From UBA1930 sp943371535 (GTDB lineage Bacteria > Bacteroidota > Bacteroidia > Chitinophagales > Chitinophagaceae): a DNA stretch of 60,605 nt. The number at the start of each line of letters is the position of its first letter. The first letter of the stretch is position 1. The notes under the pieces were generated by a model. That model ran no database searches and had not been told where the DNA came from. It saw only the letters and a program-made list of their open reading frames with translations. The position numbers were made by a program, and so were the translations under genes. The stretch spans positions 1 to 60,605 of the forward strand of contig CALRVE020000020.1 in the NCBI GenBank assembly GCA_943371535.1, in the 5' to 3' direction. Below, piece after piece: positions 42,347-51,577 of the stretch.

Positions 42347-44296
42347 ATGCACTCACCGAGTCCTAAAATAAATCCTGTTTTATTTCCAATTATTGTAATA
42401 CTTGTTTTTGGCTTATCCATTTTTGGTCATTATTTACATTTAGCACATGAGGGGCATGAGTTTCATTTTTTTGGGGTAGTATATGCTACCATTTGTTTTT
42501 TTATGATGCACCATGTGAGTGCAGTGCCAGAAAATACCTACATTCTGGTGGCTCAATATTTAGCAGCCTTATTAATTTGTACCAGCATTTTTAGTTTGGT
42601 ATGGACTAAAGTAAAAAAGGCTTTTTTAGTGTACAATATTGGAGCAACTTATCGCAATCATATTGTTATTTTCCGCCTCAATCATATTGGTAAAACATTG
42701 GCTTTAGAGTTATTGAAGAAAAAGTATAAAGTAATTGTTGTAGAAAGCGATGAACATAACCCTTACATAGAATCTATTAAACATCATGGAGGTATTGTTT
42801 TTACTGAAAAACCATCGGAAGTAAAAACTTTTGAAATGGCAGCCGTTAACCAATCTAAGATTTGTATTTTAACCAGCAATAGAGACGAGTTGAATATTGA
42901 AATTGCCGGCAGTTTAGCCAACTATTTGTTGGCGAACAGTAAAAAAACAAAATCCGATCCACATAAAATAATGGTGCATATAAACAATGCAGCCAATGAA
43001 AGTATTTTGAAAGATTATTTTGATATTCATAATCAAGATGATCATTACGATTTAGAAACGTTTAATGTGTACGAGTCGGCAGCAAAAAAAATATTCGATA
43101 CTTATACACCCTATAAATATTTAAACTTTAGAGATAAAGAATCGGAGAATGCAATAGCCGTTATTGGTTTTACCGATGTTGCCGAAGCTTTTATTGTAGA
43201 GAATATGATTTTAAGCCATTTTCCAGAATCGGAAAAGCTGAAAATTTATTTGGTAGACGAACATGCCGATAATCATTTTAATCATCTCAACTATAAATAT
43301 CCTTACATGAGTGAGTTTATAGAAGTGGTACCAGTTAAATTATTGAACGCAACATTTTTTGCCAACTTTGCATGGTCTAAAACACATATAGAAAAATTAA
43401 GTAAAATTAAAGTAGCTTATTTTTTTGGTGCTAAAGATGCCGAATTGATTGCTAGTGCTGCAAGTTTTAGACAGTTTTTATATACACAAACATTAAGTAC
43501 TACGCAAACTCCTATTGTAGTTTGTTTGCCAGAAGATACCGATGTGTTAGGTTTATTAAATGCCAATCGTACGCCCGACAAATCGTTAAGCAAAATATTC
43601 AAAACTCAATTGGGTATTCAAACCTATCGTTTAATTACACATACTTGTACTGCAGAATCTTTAATAGAAGAATCAGAGCTTATTCATAAGCTTTCAAAAG
43701 CCATTAATTTCTTTTATGCCATTAAGTATGAGTTTGCTCAATTACTTGAAACCAATTGGAACATAAAAAATGCAAATACCATTGTACAACAATTAGAAGA
43801 AACTATATTGGCTTTGCCCGAAAAACATACAACTTTAGCCGATAATGAAATTGAAGATCATGTATTGCAACAATTGTACAATAGCACACAGATTGCAGTA
43901 AATGATTTAAGAAAAGATTTTTCAATAGAAAAACATTGGCAATTACTATCGTATAGAAAGAAAGATTCTAACAAATATGCAGCTAGGCAAGTATCAATGA
44001 AGGTACATTTCTTTAAAAATTTAGGTTGTTGGCCAATGACCAAACAAAACATAACACAATATTTTACTAGATTAGCACCTGTAGAACATACAAGATGGAG
44101 TGCCGAAAAGATGGTATTTAATTTTAAGTATGGACCTTTTCCTGCTGATAAGAAAGAAAAAATTTTGTTGAAAGAAGTATTGAAAATTCATGATCAATTG
44201 ATACCATACGATAAGTTGACCTTTGAAGAAAAAGAAAAAGACTTAAATATATTTTTATTGGTACCAGTATTAAACTTAATTAATACCATTAAATAA
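42347..44296 (+). CDS. Membrane protein with two TrkA-N/RCK-like Rossmann domains and a C-terminal RyR domain
   Basis: A 649-residue protein. The N-terminus has three hydrophobic segments (about 9-30, 40-58, 65-88) with no potassium-channel filter (no TVGYG-like motif). Two Rossmann-like domains follow: about 105-250 (HIVIFRLNHIGKTLALELL, with a degenerate GxGxxG) and about 265-420 (IAVIGFTDVAEAFIV). A helical part leads to a RyR domain at about 570-645: LAPVEHTRWSAEKMVFNFKYGP and IHDQLIPYDKLTFEEKEKD. In prokaryotic conflict systems RyR and TrkA-N/RCK domains are predicted nucleotide sensors. It is the first gene of a run with gaps of 32, 12 and 28 bp. Confidence 0.82.
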   Translation: MHSPSPKINPVLFPIIVILVFGLSIFGHYLHLAHEGHEFHFFGVVYATICFFMMHHVSAVPENTYILVAQYLAALLICTSIFSLVWTKVKKAFLVYNIGATYRNHIVIFRLNHIGKTLALELLKKKYKVIVVESDEHNPYIESIKHHGGIVFTEKPSEVKTFEMAAVNQSKICILTSNRDELNIEIAGSLANYLLANSKKTKSDPHKIMVHINNAANESILKDYFDIHNQDDHYDLETFNVYESAAKKIFDTYTPYKYLNFRDKESENAIAVIGFTDVAEAFIVENMILSHFPESEKLKIYLVDEHADNHFNHLNYKYPYMSEFIEVVPVKLLNATFFANFAWSKTHIEKLSKIKVAYFFGAKDAELIASAASFRQFLYTQTLSTTQTPIVVCLPEDTDVLGLLNANRTPDKSLSKIFKTQLGIQTYRLITHTCTAESLIEESELIHKLSKAINFFYAIKYEFAQLLETNWNIKNANTIVQQLEETILALPEKHTTLADNEIEDHVLQQLYNSTQIAVNDLRKDFSIEKHWQLLSYRKKDSNKYAARQVSMKVHFFKNLGCWPMTKQNITQYFTRLAPVEHTRWSAEKMVFNFKYGPFPADKKEKILLKEVLKIHDQLIPYDKLTFEEKEKDLNIFLLVPVLNLINTIK

Positions 44297-44328
44297 TTTA
44301 ATCAGTTTTTCTATTACTAAAACTAACT

Positions 44329-45876
44329 ATGCAATTTAATAAAGACATATTTATAAGTTATGCTCATATAGATGATGAGTCTTTAGTTGCATCTCAAAAA
44401 GGATGGATTACTGAGTTTCATAGAGCGTTAGATATACGCTTGGCACAGCTTTTAGGAAGAAGACCTAATATTTGGAGAGATTTATCCTTACAAGGCAATC
44501 ATGTATTTGATCAACAAATTGTTAGTCAGTTTTCACAAGTTGCTGTAATGATTTCTATTCTTACACCACGTTATGTAAAAAGTGATTGGTGTATTAGAGA
44601 AGTGAATGAATTTTATGCCACCTGCGAACAAAATATTGGCTTCACTATTCAAAACAAAGCTAGAATTTTTAAAGTAGTTAAAACACCTGTACGATTAGAT
44701 TTACACCCCGAAAAAATACAAAATGTATTGGGCTACGAATTTTTTAGTACCGATGCAAATAGTGGTAGAGTAAAAGAATATGGTCAGGTGTTTGGACAAC
44801 AATCTGAAATTGCTTATTGGGAAAAATTAGACGATTTAGCCAATGATATTTGTTCTTTTTTAGAATCTTTAGAGGGTACAACATCTACAAGTGGTCATAC
44901 ACCAAATCCAGTAGCAGCAAGTACTGCAACCATTGCACCTGTTATACCAATTGCTGTTGCCCCCAAGCAAAAAAAGAAAATATATTTAGCTGAAAGTAGC
45001 TACGATACATTAGAATTTAGAGATAGTATTAAGAGAGAATTACAAGATTTAGAATATACTTTATTGCCTAACAAACAACTGCCATTAATTGCACCTGTTT
45101 TACATACAGAAGTGACTAATTTTATTCAAGAAGCCGATTTATGTATTCATTTAATGGGCTCTGGTTATGGTGTGGTGCCAGAAGGAACACAAAAAAGTAT
45201 TGTAGAAATTCAAAACGAAATTGCAACAGCTCAAAGTGCTGCAAAAGGCTTACCTCGTTTAATTTGGATGCCAGAAAATAATGTTGCCACCGATGATAGA
45301 CAACAAGCTTTTTTAGAAAAATTACAAAACGGAAAAGAAGGCATTGCTGGTGCCGATTTTATCATCAGCAGCATAGAAGATTTTAAAAGTATTATTTCCG
45401 ATAAATTAAAATCGTTAGAAGAAGAAAAGAAAAAACCAGAACCTGTTGTAGTTGCAAATAATGCATCCTCTACCGAGAAAAAATCGAAACTTATTTACTT
45501 GATTTGCGATATGCAAGACATGGATTTGATTAAGCCATTAGAAGATGTGTTGTTTGATAATGGACATGAAGTAGTGATTCCCATTTTTGATGGAGACGAA
45601 TCTCAAATTCGTGAAGACCATATTGAGAACTTAAAAATGTGTGATGCTGCCATTATATTTTATGGTAATGCCAATGAGTTGTGGTTGCGTAGCAAAATGA
45701 GAGATTTCTTAAAAATAAGTGGTTATGGTCGTGAACAACCGCTCAACATAAAAGCAGTGTATTTGAGTGCTCCCGATTCGGCTAATAAACAACGTTTTCG
45801 ATCGGTAGAAGCAGAAGTTTTGAATGGTATACATGAAGTGCCTATTAATCAACTATTAACCCTGTTATCTAAATAA
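44329..45876 (+). CDS. TIR-domain protein with three TIR-like modules
   Basis: A 515-residue protein with three domains of TIR type. Residues 4-170 are a true TIR (KDIFISYAHIDDESL, IWRDLSLQGNHVF, SILTPRYVKSDWCIREVNEF), with Glu-91 at the position of the NADase catalytic Glu. Residues about 215-355 are a DUF4062/TIR-like domain (KIYLAESSYDTLEFRDSIKREL, ADLCIHLMGSGYGVVPEG). Residues about 385-505 are another (LIYLICDMQDMDLIKPLEDVLF, MCDAAIIFYGNANELW). Low-complexity linkers (Thr/Ala/Pro) separate them. The gene lies 12 bp before the STAND NTPase gene, the classic pairing of a TIR effector or adaptor with a STAND sensor. Confidence 0.9.
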   Translation: MQFNKDIFISYAHIDDESLVASQKGWITEFHRALDIRLAQLLGRRPNIWRDLSLQGNHVFDQQIVSQFSQVAVMISILTPRYVKSDWCIREVNEFYATCEQNIGFTIQNKARIFKVVKTPVRLDLHPEKIQNVLGYEFFSTDANSGRVKEYGQVFGQQSEIAYWEKLDDLANDICSFLESLEGTTSTSGHTPNPVAASTATIAPVIPIAVAPKQKKKIYLAESSYDTLEFRDSIKRELQDLEYTLLPNKQLPLIAPVLHTEVTNFIQEADLCIHLMGSGYGVVPEGTQKSIVEIQNEIATAQSAAKGLPRLIWMPENNVATDDRQQAFLEKLQNGKEGIAGADFIISSIEDFKSIISDKLKSLEEEKKKPEPVVVANNASSTEKKSKLIYLICDMQDMDLIKPLEDVLFDNGHEVVIPIFDGDESQIREDHIENLKMCDAAIIFYGNANELWLRSKMRDFLKISGYGREQPLNIKAVYLSAPDSANKQRFRSVEAEVLNGIHEVPINQLLTLLSK

Positions 45877-45888
45877 TACACTACCCAC

Positions 45889-48800
45889 ATGCTAACAGAT
45901 ACCAACATATTTAATCCCTTTCCCGGTCTTCGTTCTTTTGAAGAGGATGAAGATGTACTCTTTTTTGGAAGAGAAAAGCAGGTAGATGAATTGGTGAAAA
46001 AATTACGACTGGTAAAGTTTTTGGCAGTGATTGGTTCATCGGGTAGCGGTAAATCGTCTTTAGTAAAATCTGGTTTAATTCCTGCCTTGCATAGTGGTTT
46101 TATGGCTGGTGCTGGTTCTAACTGGAAAATTTGTACGTTTCGTCCAGGCAATAATCCAATTGGAAATATGGCTAAATCATTGGCTCAAAAAAATGTGTTG
46201 TACAATAGTTTTGAAAGTGATGATGATGAATATACGTATGCTTCTATTAATGAGAGTACATTAAGAAGAAGCAGTCAAGGGTTGGTAGAAGTTTATAAAC
46301 AAAGTGGAATAGATACTAAAAATAATTTACTCATTTTAGTAGATCAGTTTGAAGAAATTTTTCGTTTCAGCCGATTAGAAAAAGATGCAAAAGAAGGCAA
46401 GAGAGATTCAATATCATTCATCAATTTATTGCTAAAAGCCTCTGAACAAAAAGAATTACCTATTTATGTGGTGTTCACCATGCGTTCAGATTTTTTAGGC
46501 GATTGTACAGAGTTTAGAGGTTTGCCAGAAGCGATTAATGAAGGGCAATATTTAGTACCTAGAATGACCCGTGATGAAAGAAGAGATGCTATTACTGGTC
46601 CTGTTGCAGTTGGTGGTGCAACCATTAGCCCAAGATTATTAAATCAGTTGTTGAATGATGTGGGCGATAACCCAGATCAGCTGCCCATTTTGCAACATGC
46701 ACTCATGCGTACTTGGGATGTTTGGAAACAAAAAGCCAATCCAGATGCTCCTATAGATTTAGAAGAGTATGAAGAAACGGGTACCATGTCTCAAGCTTTA
46801 TCGCAACATGCCGAAGAAGCTTTTCATGAATTAGATACCGATAGAAAAAAAGAAATTTGCGAAAGTTTATTTAAAGCATTAACCGATAGAGGCAGTGATG
46901 CAAGAGGTATAAGACGACCAACCAAGCTTGCCGAAATTTGTAAATTGGCAAATGCCAAACCCAATGAAGTAGTTGAAGTGATTGAAGTTTTTAGAATGCC
47001 CGGAAGAAGTTTTTTAATGCCTCCTTCAACTATTGCCATTAATGAAGAAACCATCATTGATATTTCTCATGAAAGTTTAATGCGTTGTTGGAGCAGATTA
47101 ATTAATTGGGTAGAAGAAGAAAATCAATCATCTGAAATTTACTTACGCCTTTGCGAAGCTGCCAATTTATACGAATTGGGCAAAGGAGGATTATGGAGAG
47201 ATCCTGAATTACAACTAGCTTTAAAATGGAAAGAAGAAGCCAATCCAAACGCTACATGGGCTTCTCGTTACAACAACTATTTTGAAAAAGCAATGCTGTT
47301 TTTAGACCATTGCAAACAACAAAATGAGTTGGAATTATTGCATAAAGAAAAAATGCAAAAGAATAGATTACGTCGTGCAAGAATGGTAGCTATTTTTATA
47401 TCATGTGTAGCATTGGTTGGTTTTTTATTAGCCATTTATTCTTTTGAACAACGCAATCAAGCCAATAAACAAAAATTGTTGGCAGTCAATAAAACAATTG
47501 AGGCCGAGAAAGAAAGAAAGTTTGCATTAGAGCAAAAAAAGGTGGCAGAACAAAATGCTACAGAAGCAGAAAAACAAAAAACCTTAGCCGAAGTAAATGC
47601 ACAAGAAGCCAACAAGCAAAAGAACAATGCACAAGCACAAACTAAAGAAGCAATAAAACAAAGAGCAGTTGCTGAAGCCAATGCACAAGAAGCAGCTAAA
47701 CAAAAAAACAATGCTGAGCAACAAACCGAAGTTGCAAAAACAGAAAAATCAAAAGCCGAACGTAACGCAGCAATTGCAGAAGAACAACGCAAAAAAGCCG
47801 AAGAAGAAAAGAAAAATGCCGATAGAGAAAGAAACGTTTCAAACAGGTTAAAAGAATTGGCCGATGCAAAAAATTTAGCCAATCAATCGATCATTAAATT
47901 TAGAGAAGGCGATAAACCTCAGAGCAAACAATTGGCATTACAAGCGTTTGAATTGAATCAAAAAAATGATGGACCTAAACAGTCGCCAGAAATTTATACT
48001 GCATTACATACCAATTGGACCAATTCAATCAACAATAAAAATCAAGCAACACATCATAAATATGCAGTGAGAACTATGGTTGGCAAACCCAACTCAAATA
48101 TGGTATTTACTGCCGATGAATCTGGAGCTTTGTATGTTGCTAAAGCCGAAAATGGAATAGTACAAACTATTGGTACTGCTATTAACTTAAAGCAAGACGT
48201 AAGGGCGTTGTCAACTTCTAAAGATGGTTCAAAATTATTTATTGCAACAGCAACGGGTAATGGTTTTGTATACGATATAACAAACACACAAGCCATTAAG
48301 GAGGTATTAAAATTTAATTTTAGTGGTATTGCAAAAAGTATTGCAGTAATCAACAACAATCAATTTATTGTTTTAACTACCACCGAAATAAAACGATTTG
48401 CTAGCGAAGCCAATACTTTATCGCAAGGTAGTGTTGCTAGAAAAAATGTAGCAGCATTAGTACTTACCAATTCAGGCAAAATTTATTTAGCTGAAGGAAA
48501 TAAAATTTTAGTGTATGCCAATTATAATGAACTGATTGCAAACAAAGCAATGCAAACCTATACTACCAATTCAAGAGTAGTAAGTTTAACAGTAAATGCC
48601 GATGAATCATTATTGGCAGCAGGAACTTATGATGGGAGCATTTGGTTGAAGAATCAAAAGAATAATACTACTTCAACTTTGGCTTTACACAAATCGAGTG
48701 TGAACGATGTGCAATTGCATCAACTAAAAAATGGTCATTGGCAATTGGCAACAGCCGGAGCCGATCAAACCATTAAACTCATTGATGTAAAAGAAGCATT

Positions 48801-48969
48801 GAATAATGTAACACAAAACATTATTACTTTAAATGAAGGAGGTCATACCAAATGGATTTATGCCCTTTGGTATAGTAACGATGGAGAACATATTTTTTCT
48901 TGTAGTGAAGACAAAAAAATTATTGGTTGGAAAAACACAATGGATGCTTTGTATAAAGCCTTGAAATAA
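45889..48969 (+). CDS. nSTAND1 NTPase with membrane segment, coiled coil and WD40-like repeats
   Basis: A 1026-residue protein. Residues 8-400 are an nSTAND1 domain: NPFPGLRSFEEDEDVLFFGREKQV, Walker A GSSGSGKSS (about 49-57), Walker B LLILVDQFEEIF (about 145-156), sensor region FTMRSDFLGDC and a winged-helix-like end. A transmembrane helix lies at about 499-520 (MVAIFISCVALVGFLLAIYSF). A long coiled coil (about 523-665) made of AEANAQEAxKQKNNA-type units follows. The C-terminal half (about 690-1026) has WD40/propeller-like blades (NADESLLAAGTYDGSIWL, LATAGADQTIKLID, CSEDKKIIGW). This is an architecture of signal-sensing NTPases. It is 12 bp after the TIR gene and 28 bp before the TonB receptor. 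Confidence 0.92.
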   Translation: MLTDTNIFNPFPGLRSFEEDEDVLFFGREKQVDELVKKLRLVKFLAVIGSSGSGKSSLVKSGLIPALHSGFMAGAGSNWKICTFRPGNNPIGNMAKSLAQKNVLYNSFESDDDEYTYASINESTLRRSSQGLVEVYKQSGIDTKNNLLILVDQFEEIFRFSRLEKDAKEGKRDSISFINLLLKASEQKELPIYVVFTMRSDFLGDCTEFRGLPEAINEGQYLVPRMTRDERRDAITGPVAVGGATISPRLLNQLLNDVGDNPDQLPILQHALMRTWDVWKQKANPDAPIDLEEYEETGTMSQALSQHAEEAFHELDTDRKKEICESLFKALTDRGSDARGIRRPTKLAEICKLANAKPNEVVEVIEVFRMPGRSFLMPPSTIAINEETIIDISHESLMRCWSRLINWVEEENQSSEIYLRLCEAANLYELGKGGLWRDPELQLALKWKEEANPNATWASRYNNYFEKAMLFLDHCKQQNELELLHKEKMQKNRLRRARMVAIFISCVALVGFLLAIYSFEQRNQANKQKLLAVNKTIEAEKERKFALEQKKVAEQNATEAEKQKTLAEVNAQEANKQKNNAQAQTKEAIKQRAVAEANAQEAAKQKNNAEQQTEVAKTEKSKAERNAAIAEEQRKKAEEEKKNADRERNVSNRLKELADAKNLANQSIIKFREGDKPQSKQLALQAFELNQKNDGPKQSPEIYTALHTNWTNSINNKNQATHHKYAVRTMVGKPNSNMVFTADESGALYVAKAENGIVQTIGTAINLKQDVRALSTSKDGSKLFIATATGNGFVYDITNTQAIKEVLKFNFSGIAKSIAVINNNQFIVLTTTEIKRFASEANTLSQGSVARKNVAALVLTNSGKIYLAEGNKILVYANYNELIANKAMQTYTTNSRVVSLTVNADESLLAAGTYDGSIWLKNQKNNTTSTLALHKSSVNDVQLHQLKNGHWQLATAGADQTIKLIDVKEALNNVTQNIITLNEGGHTKWIYALWYSNDGEHIFSCSEDKKIIGWKNTMDALYKALK

Positions 48970-48997
48970 ATTACATTAATTAAAAGAATTGTACATA

Positions 48998-51577
48998 ATG
49001 AAACAATATTTACTCATGCTGCTGCTTATTTGTTGTAGTATTTACAACACATTGGTAGCTCAAGAAAATTGTGGATTAGCAACTATTGCCGAGGCAGAGA
49101 ACTTATATAATATTGGTAGATTTAATGAAAGCATTCATCAACTCAATACTTGCTTAAGCAAAGAAAAAGGTTTTGGTTACGAAGAAAAAGTACAAGCTTA
49201 CCGTTTATTGGCCATGAGTTTTTTAGCGATTGATTCAATTAATACTGCTGAGGAAAATATTCGTCAGCTGTTGATTCTGAAAGACGATTTTACTGCCGAT
49301 TCAAGAGATCCTGAACGTTTCAGGTATCAACTCAATAAAGTTCGTTCGGCACAAAGAATAAGTATTGTATCATCGGTTTCAAAAAAGGCTGAAGATATTC
49401 GTAGAGCTCCTGCAACCATTAATGTAATTACCAAAGAAGAAATTATACAAAGAGGTTATACAGATTTAATTGAAATGTTAGCCGATTTGCCTGGCTTCGA
49501 TATTTCGTTATTGTATGGTGTAAATTATGCCAATGCTTATCAACGTGGATTACGTACCACTACAATGGAAAAAACTTTATTGCTAATTGATGGGGTAGAA
49601 GAAAATGATTTATGGACAAACACTGCCGACATTTCTCGTCAATATCCAATCACCAATATTAAACGTGTAGAAGTTATTTATGGTCCTGCATCAACCATGT
49701 ATGGTCCAAATGCTTTTGTAGGAACGATAAATATTATTACCAAAGAGCCAGAAGATATAATTAAACAAAATAAAGAAGTGGGCATTCATGCCAATGTTGG
49801 TTATGGATCTTACAATAGCAGATATGCCGATGTAACAGTGGCTTATAAGAAGAACTCTTTTTCAGCTATGTTCACAGCAAGGCATTATCAATCGGATAGG
49901 CATGACTTAACCTCACAACGTTTTTTCGATTATGATCCATCTGTTTATGATGCAGTGAATTATAGAAACATCATGAGCATTAGAACCAATGCTCAAGCCT
50001 ATATCAATGCCAATAATTTACCAGCCAATCACCCTTATTATACCATTCACTCAACAGGTGCAATAGCCGATAGTATTACATTAACTACTGCTGGCATTAA
50101 TGCTGCAAGAAACTTAGATAAATCGGCTTACAATAGAACTATCAATGGCAATAAAGTGGGCTTTGCTAACCCTACTACACTCACTTTTTTAAATGGAAAA
50201 ATTAATGTAGGCGATTTTACTATTGGTATGCAATACATGTTTAAAAAAGAAGGAGCAGGAACGTTGTACACCGACTTGGGTCATGCTATAAACAATGTTT
50301 TTTGGATTCCAGAACGATCTTATATTTCGGTGAAATACGAAAAGAAAATTTCTAATAAATTATTGTTTTCTTCATTATCAAACTATAGAATGCATGGCAT
50401 TGATAATGATACAAGAGTATCGGCATTGTTCAATTATTCAAGAGCCAACTTAGGTATTAGAGATTTAATAAAAGATAGCACACCTGGTTATAATACTACT
50501 TACTTTTTTCAAAACAATAAGCAGTTTAGAAGTGAGTTAAAGTTATTGTACACACCTACTCAAAACTTATATATTGTTGGAGGGGTTGAATATAGAAATA
50601 GCCAACTACAAGGTAATTATTTAAACACCACCAATATTTTAACACCAGAAGAAAATGGTGTTTTCTCAGGAGCAGCACAAGGAGGCAATCAATTCAACTT
50701 AGAAGATTTAGGTATTTATGCTCAAGCCAATTACAAGTTTGCAAAATACTTTGGATTAACCGGGGGCTTAAGAATGGATAAGAATAAAATTAGAACCAAT
50801 GGTGGTTATGGTACAGAATATAGTCCACGTTTGGTGCTAGATTTTGCACAAAACAATTGGGTAGTAAAAGCTATGTATAGCAGAGGTATTCAAAACGTTT
50901 CCAACTTTACCAAATTTGCCACAGCAGGAGGAAGAATTCCCAATCCTTCTTTAGGAACAGAGAGTATTAAGAATTACGAATTATCGGTAAGTAAAAAAAT
51001 AAACAATCAACTTACTGCCGATATTATTTTGTACCAATCAATTATTAAAGATGTAGTTGGGGTAAGAACATTAACACCTACTACTTCTCAAAATCAAAAC
51101 TTAGGTGCATTTAATATTGTTGGTGTACAAGGTAATATTACATATGTACATAAAAATTTATCGCTTACTGCAAATTATACCTACACCAATCCAAAACAAA
51201 CAGTAGATGATAGTGGCAAAGAAGCCGATTTGAAAGTAGCTGATATAGCCGATTTTCATTTGAATGTAATTGCCAATTATGTGGCTTTTAAAAAACTTAA
51301 CATTAATCTTCGAGTAAACTATGTAGGCGTAAAAAATGCTGGAACTGGAACTTCTGTACCTGCAAATCCAGAAAGAGTATTTCCTGCACATACCATTGCT
51401 AATGCAACAATTGGCTATCATGTATTCAATGGTGGTACTATACAATTGGTTGCAAATAATTTATTCGATACTAATTATTTTCATCCTGCTGGTCGTGCAG
51501 CAGATGGTATTAGCACTCCGTCAAGTTTATTACAACCGGGTAGAAATTTTTTCATTAAATTAAATTATGAATTTTAA
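48998..51577 (+). CDS. TonB-dependent receptor with N-terminal TPR-like domain
   Basis: A receptor of about 859 residues. The ATG at 48998 gives a signal peptide (MKQYLLMLLLICCSIYNTLVAQEN). Residues about 25-130 are a helical TPR-like domain (LATIAEAENLYNIGRFNESIHQLNTCL, VQAYRLLAMSFLAIDSINTAEENIRQ) instead of the usual carboxypeptidase-like domain. The plug domain follows (RRAPATINVITKEEIIQRGYTDLIEMLADLPGFD, KRVEVIYGPASTMYGPNAFVGTINIITKEP) and then a 22-strand beta barrel ending in NFFIKLNYEF. No TonB-box motif stands out. TonB receptors bring large substrates through the outer membrane. Its place between the STAND gene and the PhzF gene is unexpected. Confidence 0.92.
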   Translation: MKQYLLMLLLICCSIYNTLVAQENCGLATIAEAENLYNIGRFNESIHQLNTCLSKEKGFGYEEKVQAYRLLAMSFLAIDSINTAEENIRQLLILKDDFTADSRDPERFRYQLNKVRSAQRISIVSSVSKKAEDIRRAPATINVITKEEIIQRGYTDLIEMLADLPGFDISLLYGVNYANAYQRGLRTTTMEKTLLLIDGVEENDLWTNTADISRQYPITNIKRVEVIYGPASTMYGPNAFVGTINIITKEPEDIIKQNKEVGIHANVGYGSYNSRYADVTVAYKKNSFSAMFTARHYQSDRHDLTSQRFFDYDPSVYDAVNYRNIMSIRTNAQAYINANNLPANHPYYTIHSTGAIADSITLTTAGINAARNLDKSAYNRTINGNKVGFANPTTLTFLNGKINVGDFTIGMQYMFKKEGAGTLYTDLGHAINNVFWIPERSYISVKYEKKISNKLLFSSLSNYRMHGIDNDTRVSALFNYSRANLGIRDLIKDSTPGYNTTYFFQNNKQFRSELKLLYTPTQNLYIVGGVEYRNSQLQGNYLNTTNILTPEENGVFSGAAQGGNQFNLEDLGIYAQANYKFAKYFGLTGGLRMDKNKIRTNGGYGTEYSPRLVLDFAQNNWVVKAMYSRGIQNVSNFTKFATAGGRIPNPSLGTESIKNYELSVSKKINNQLTADIILYQSIIKDVVGVRTLTPTTSQNQNLGAFNIVGVQGNITYVHKNLSLTANYTYTNPKQTVDDSGKEADLKVADIADFHLNVIANYVAFKKLNINLRVNYVGVKNAGTGTSVPANPERVFPAHTIANATIGYHVFNGGTIQLVANNLFDTNYFHPAGRAADGISTPSSLLQPGRNFFIKLNYEF

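Noticed and set aside
47457..47882. 141-codon minus-strand frame opposite the STAND coiled coil
   Set aside because: It is an antisense shadow of the Lys/Ala/Glu/Gln repeat: the product is just a Phe/Ala/Ser/Cys-rich string.
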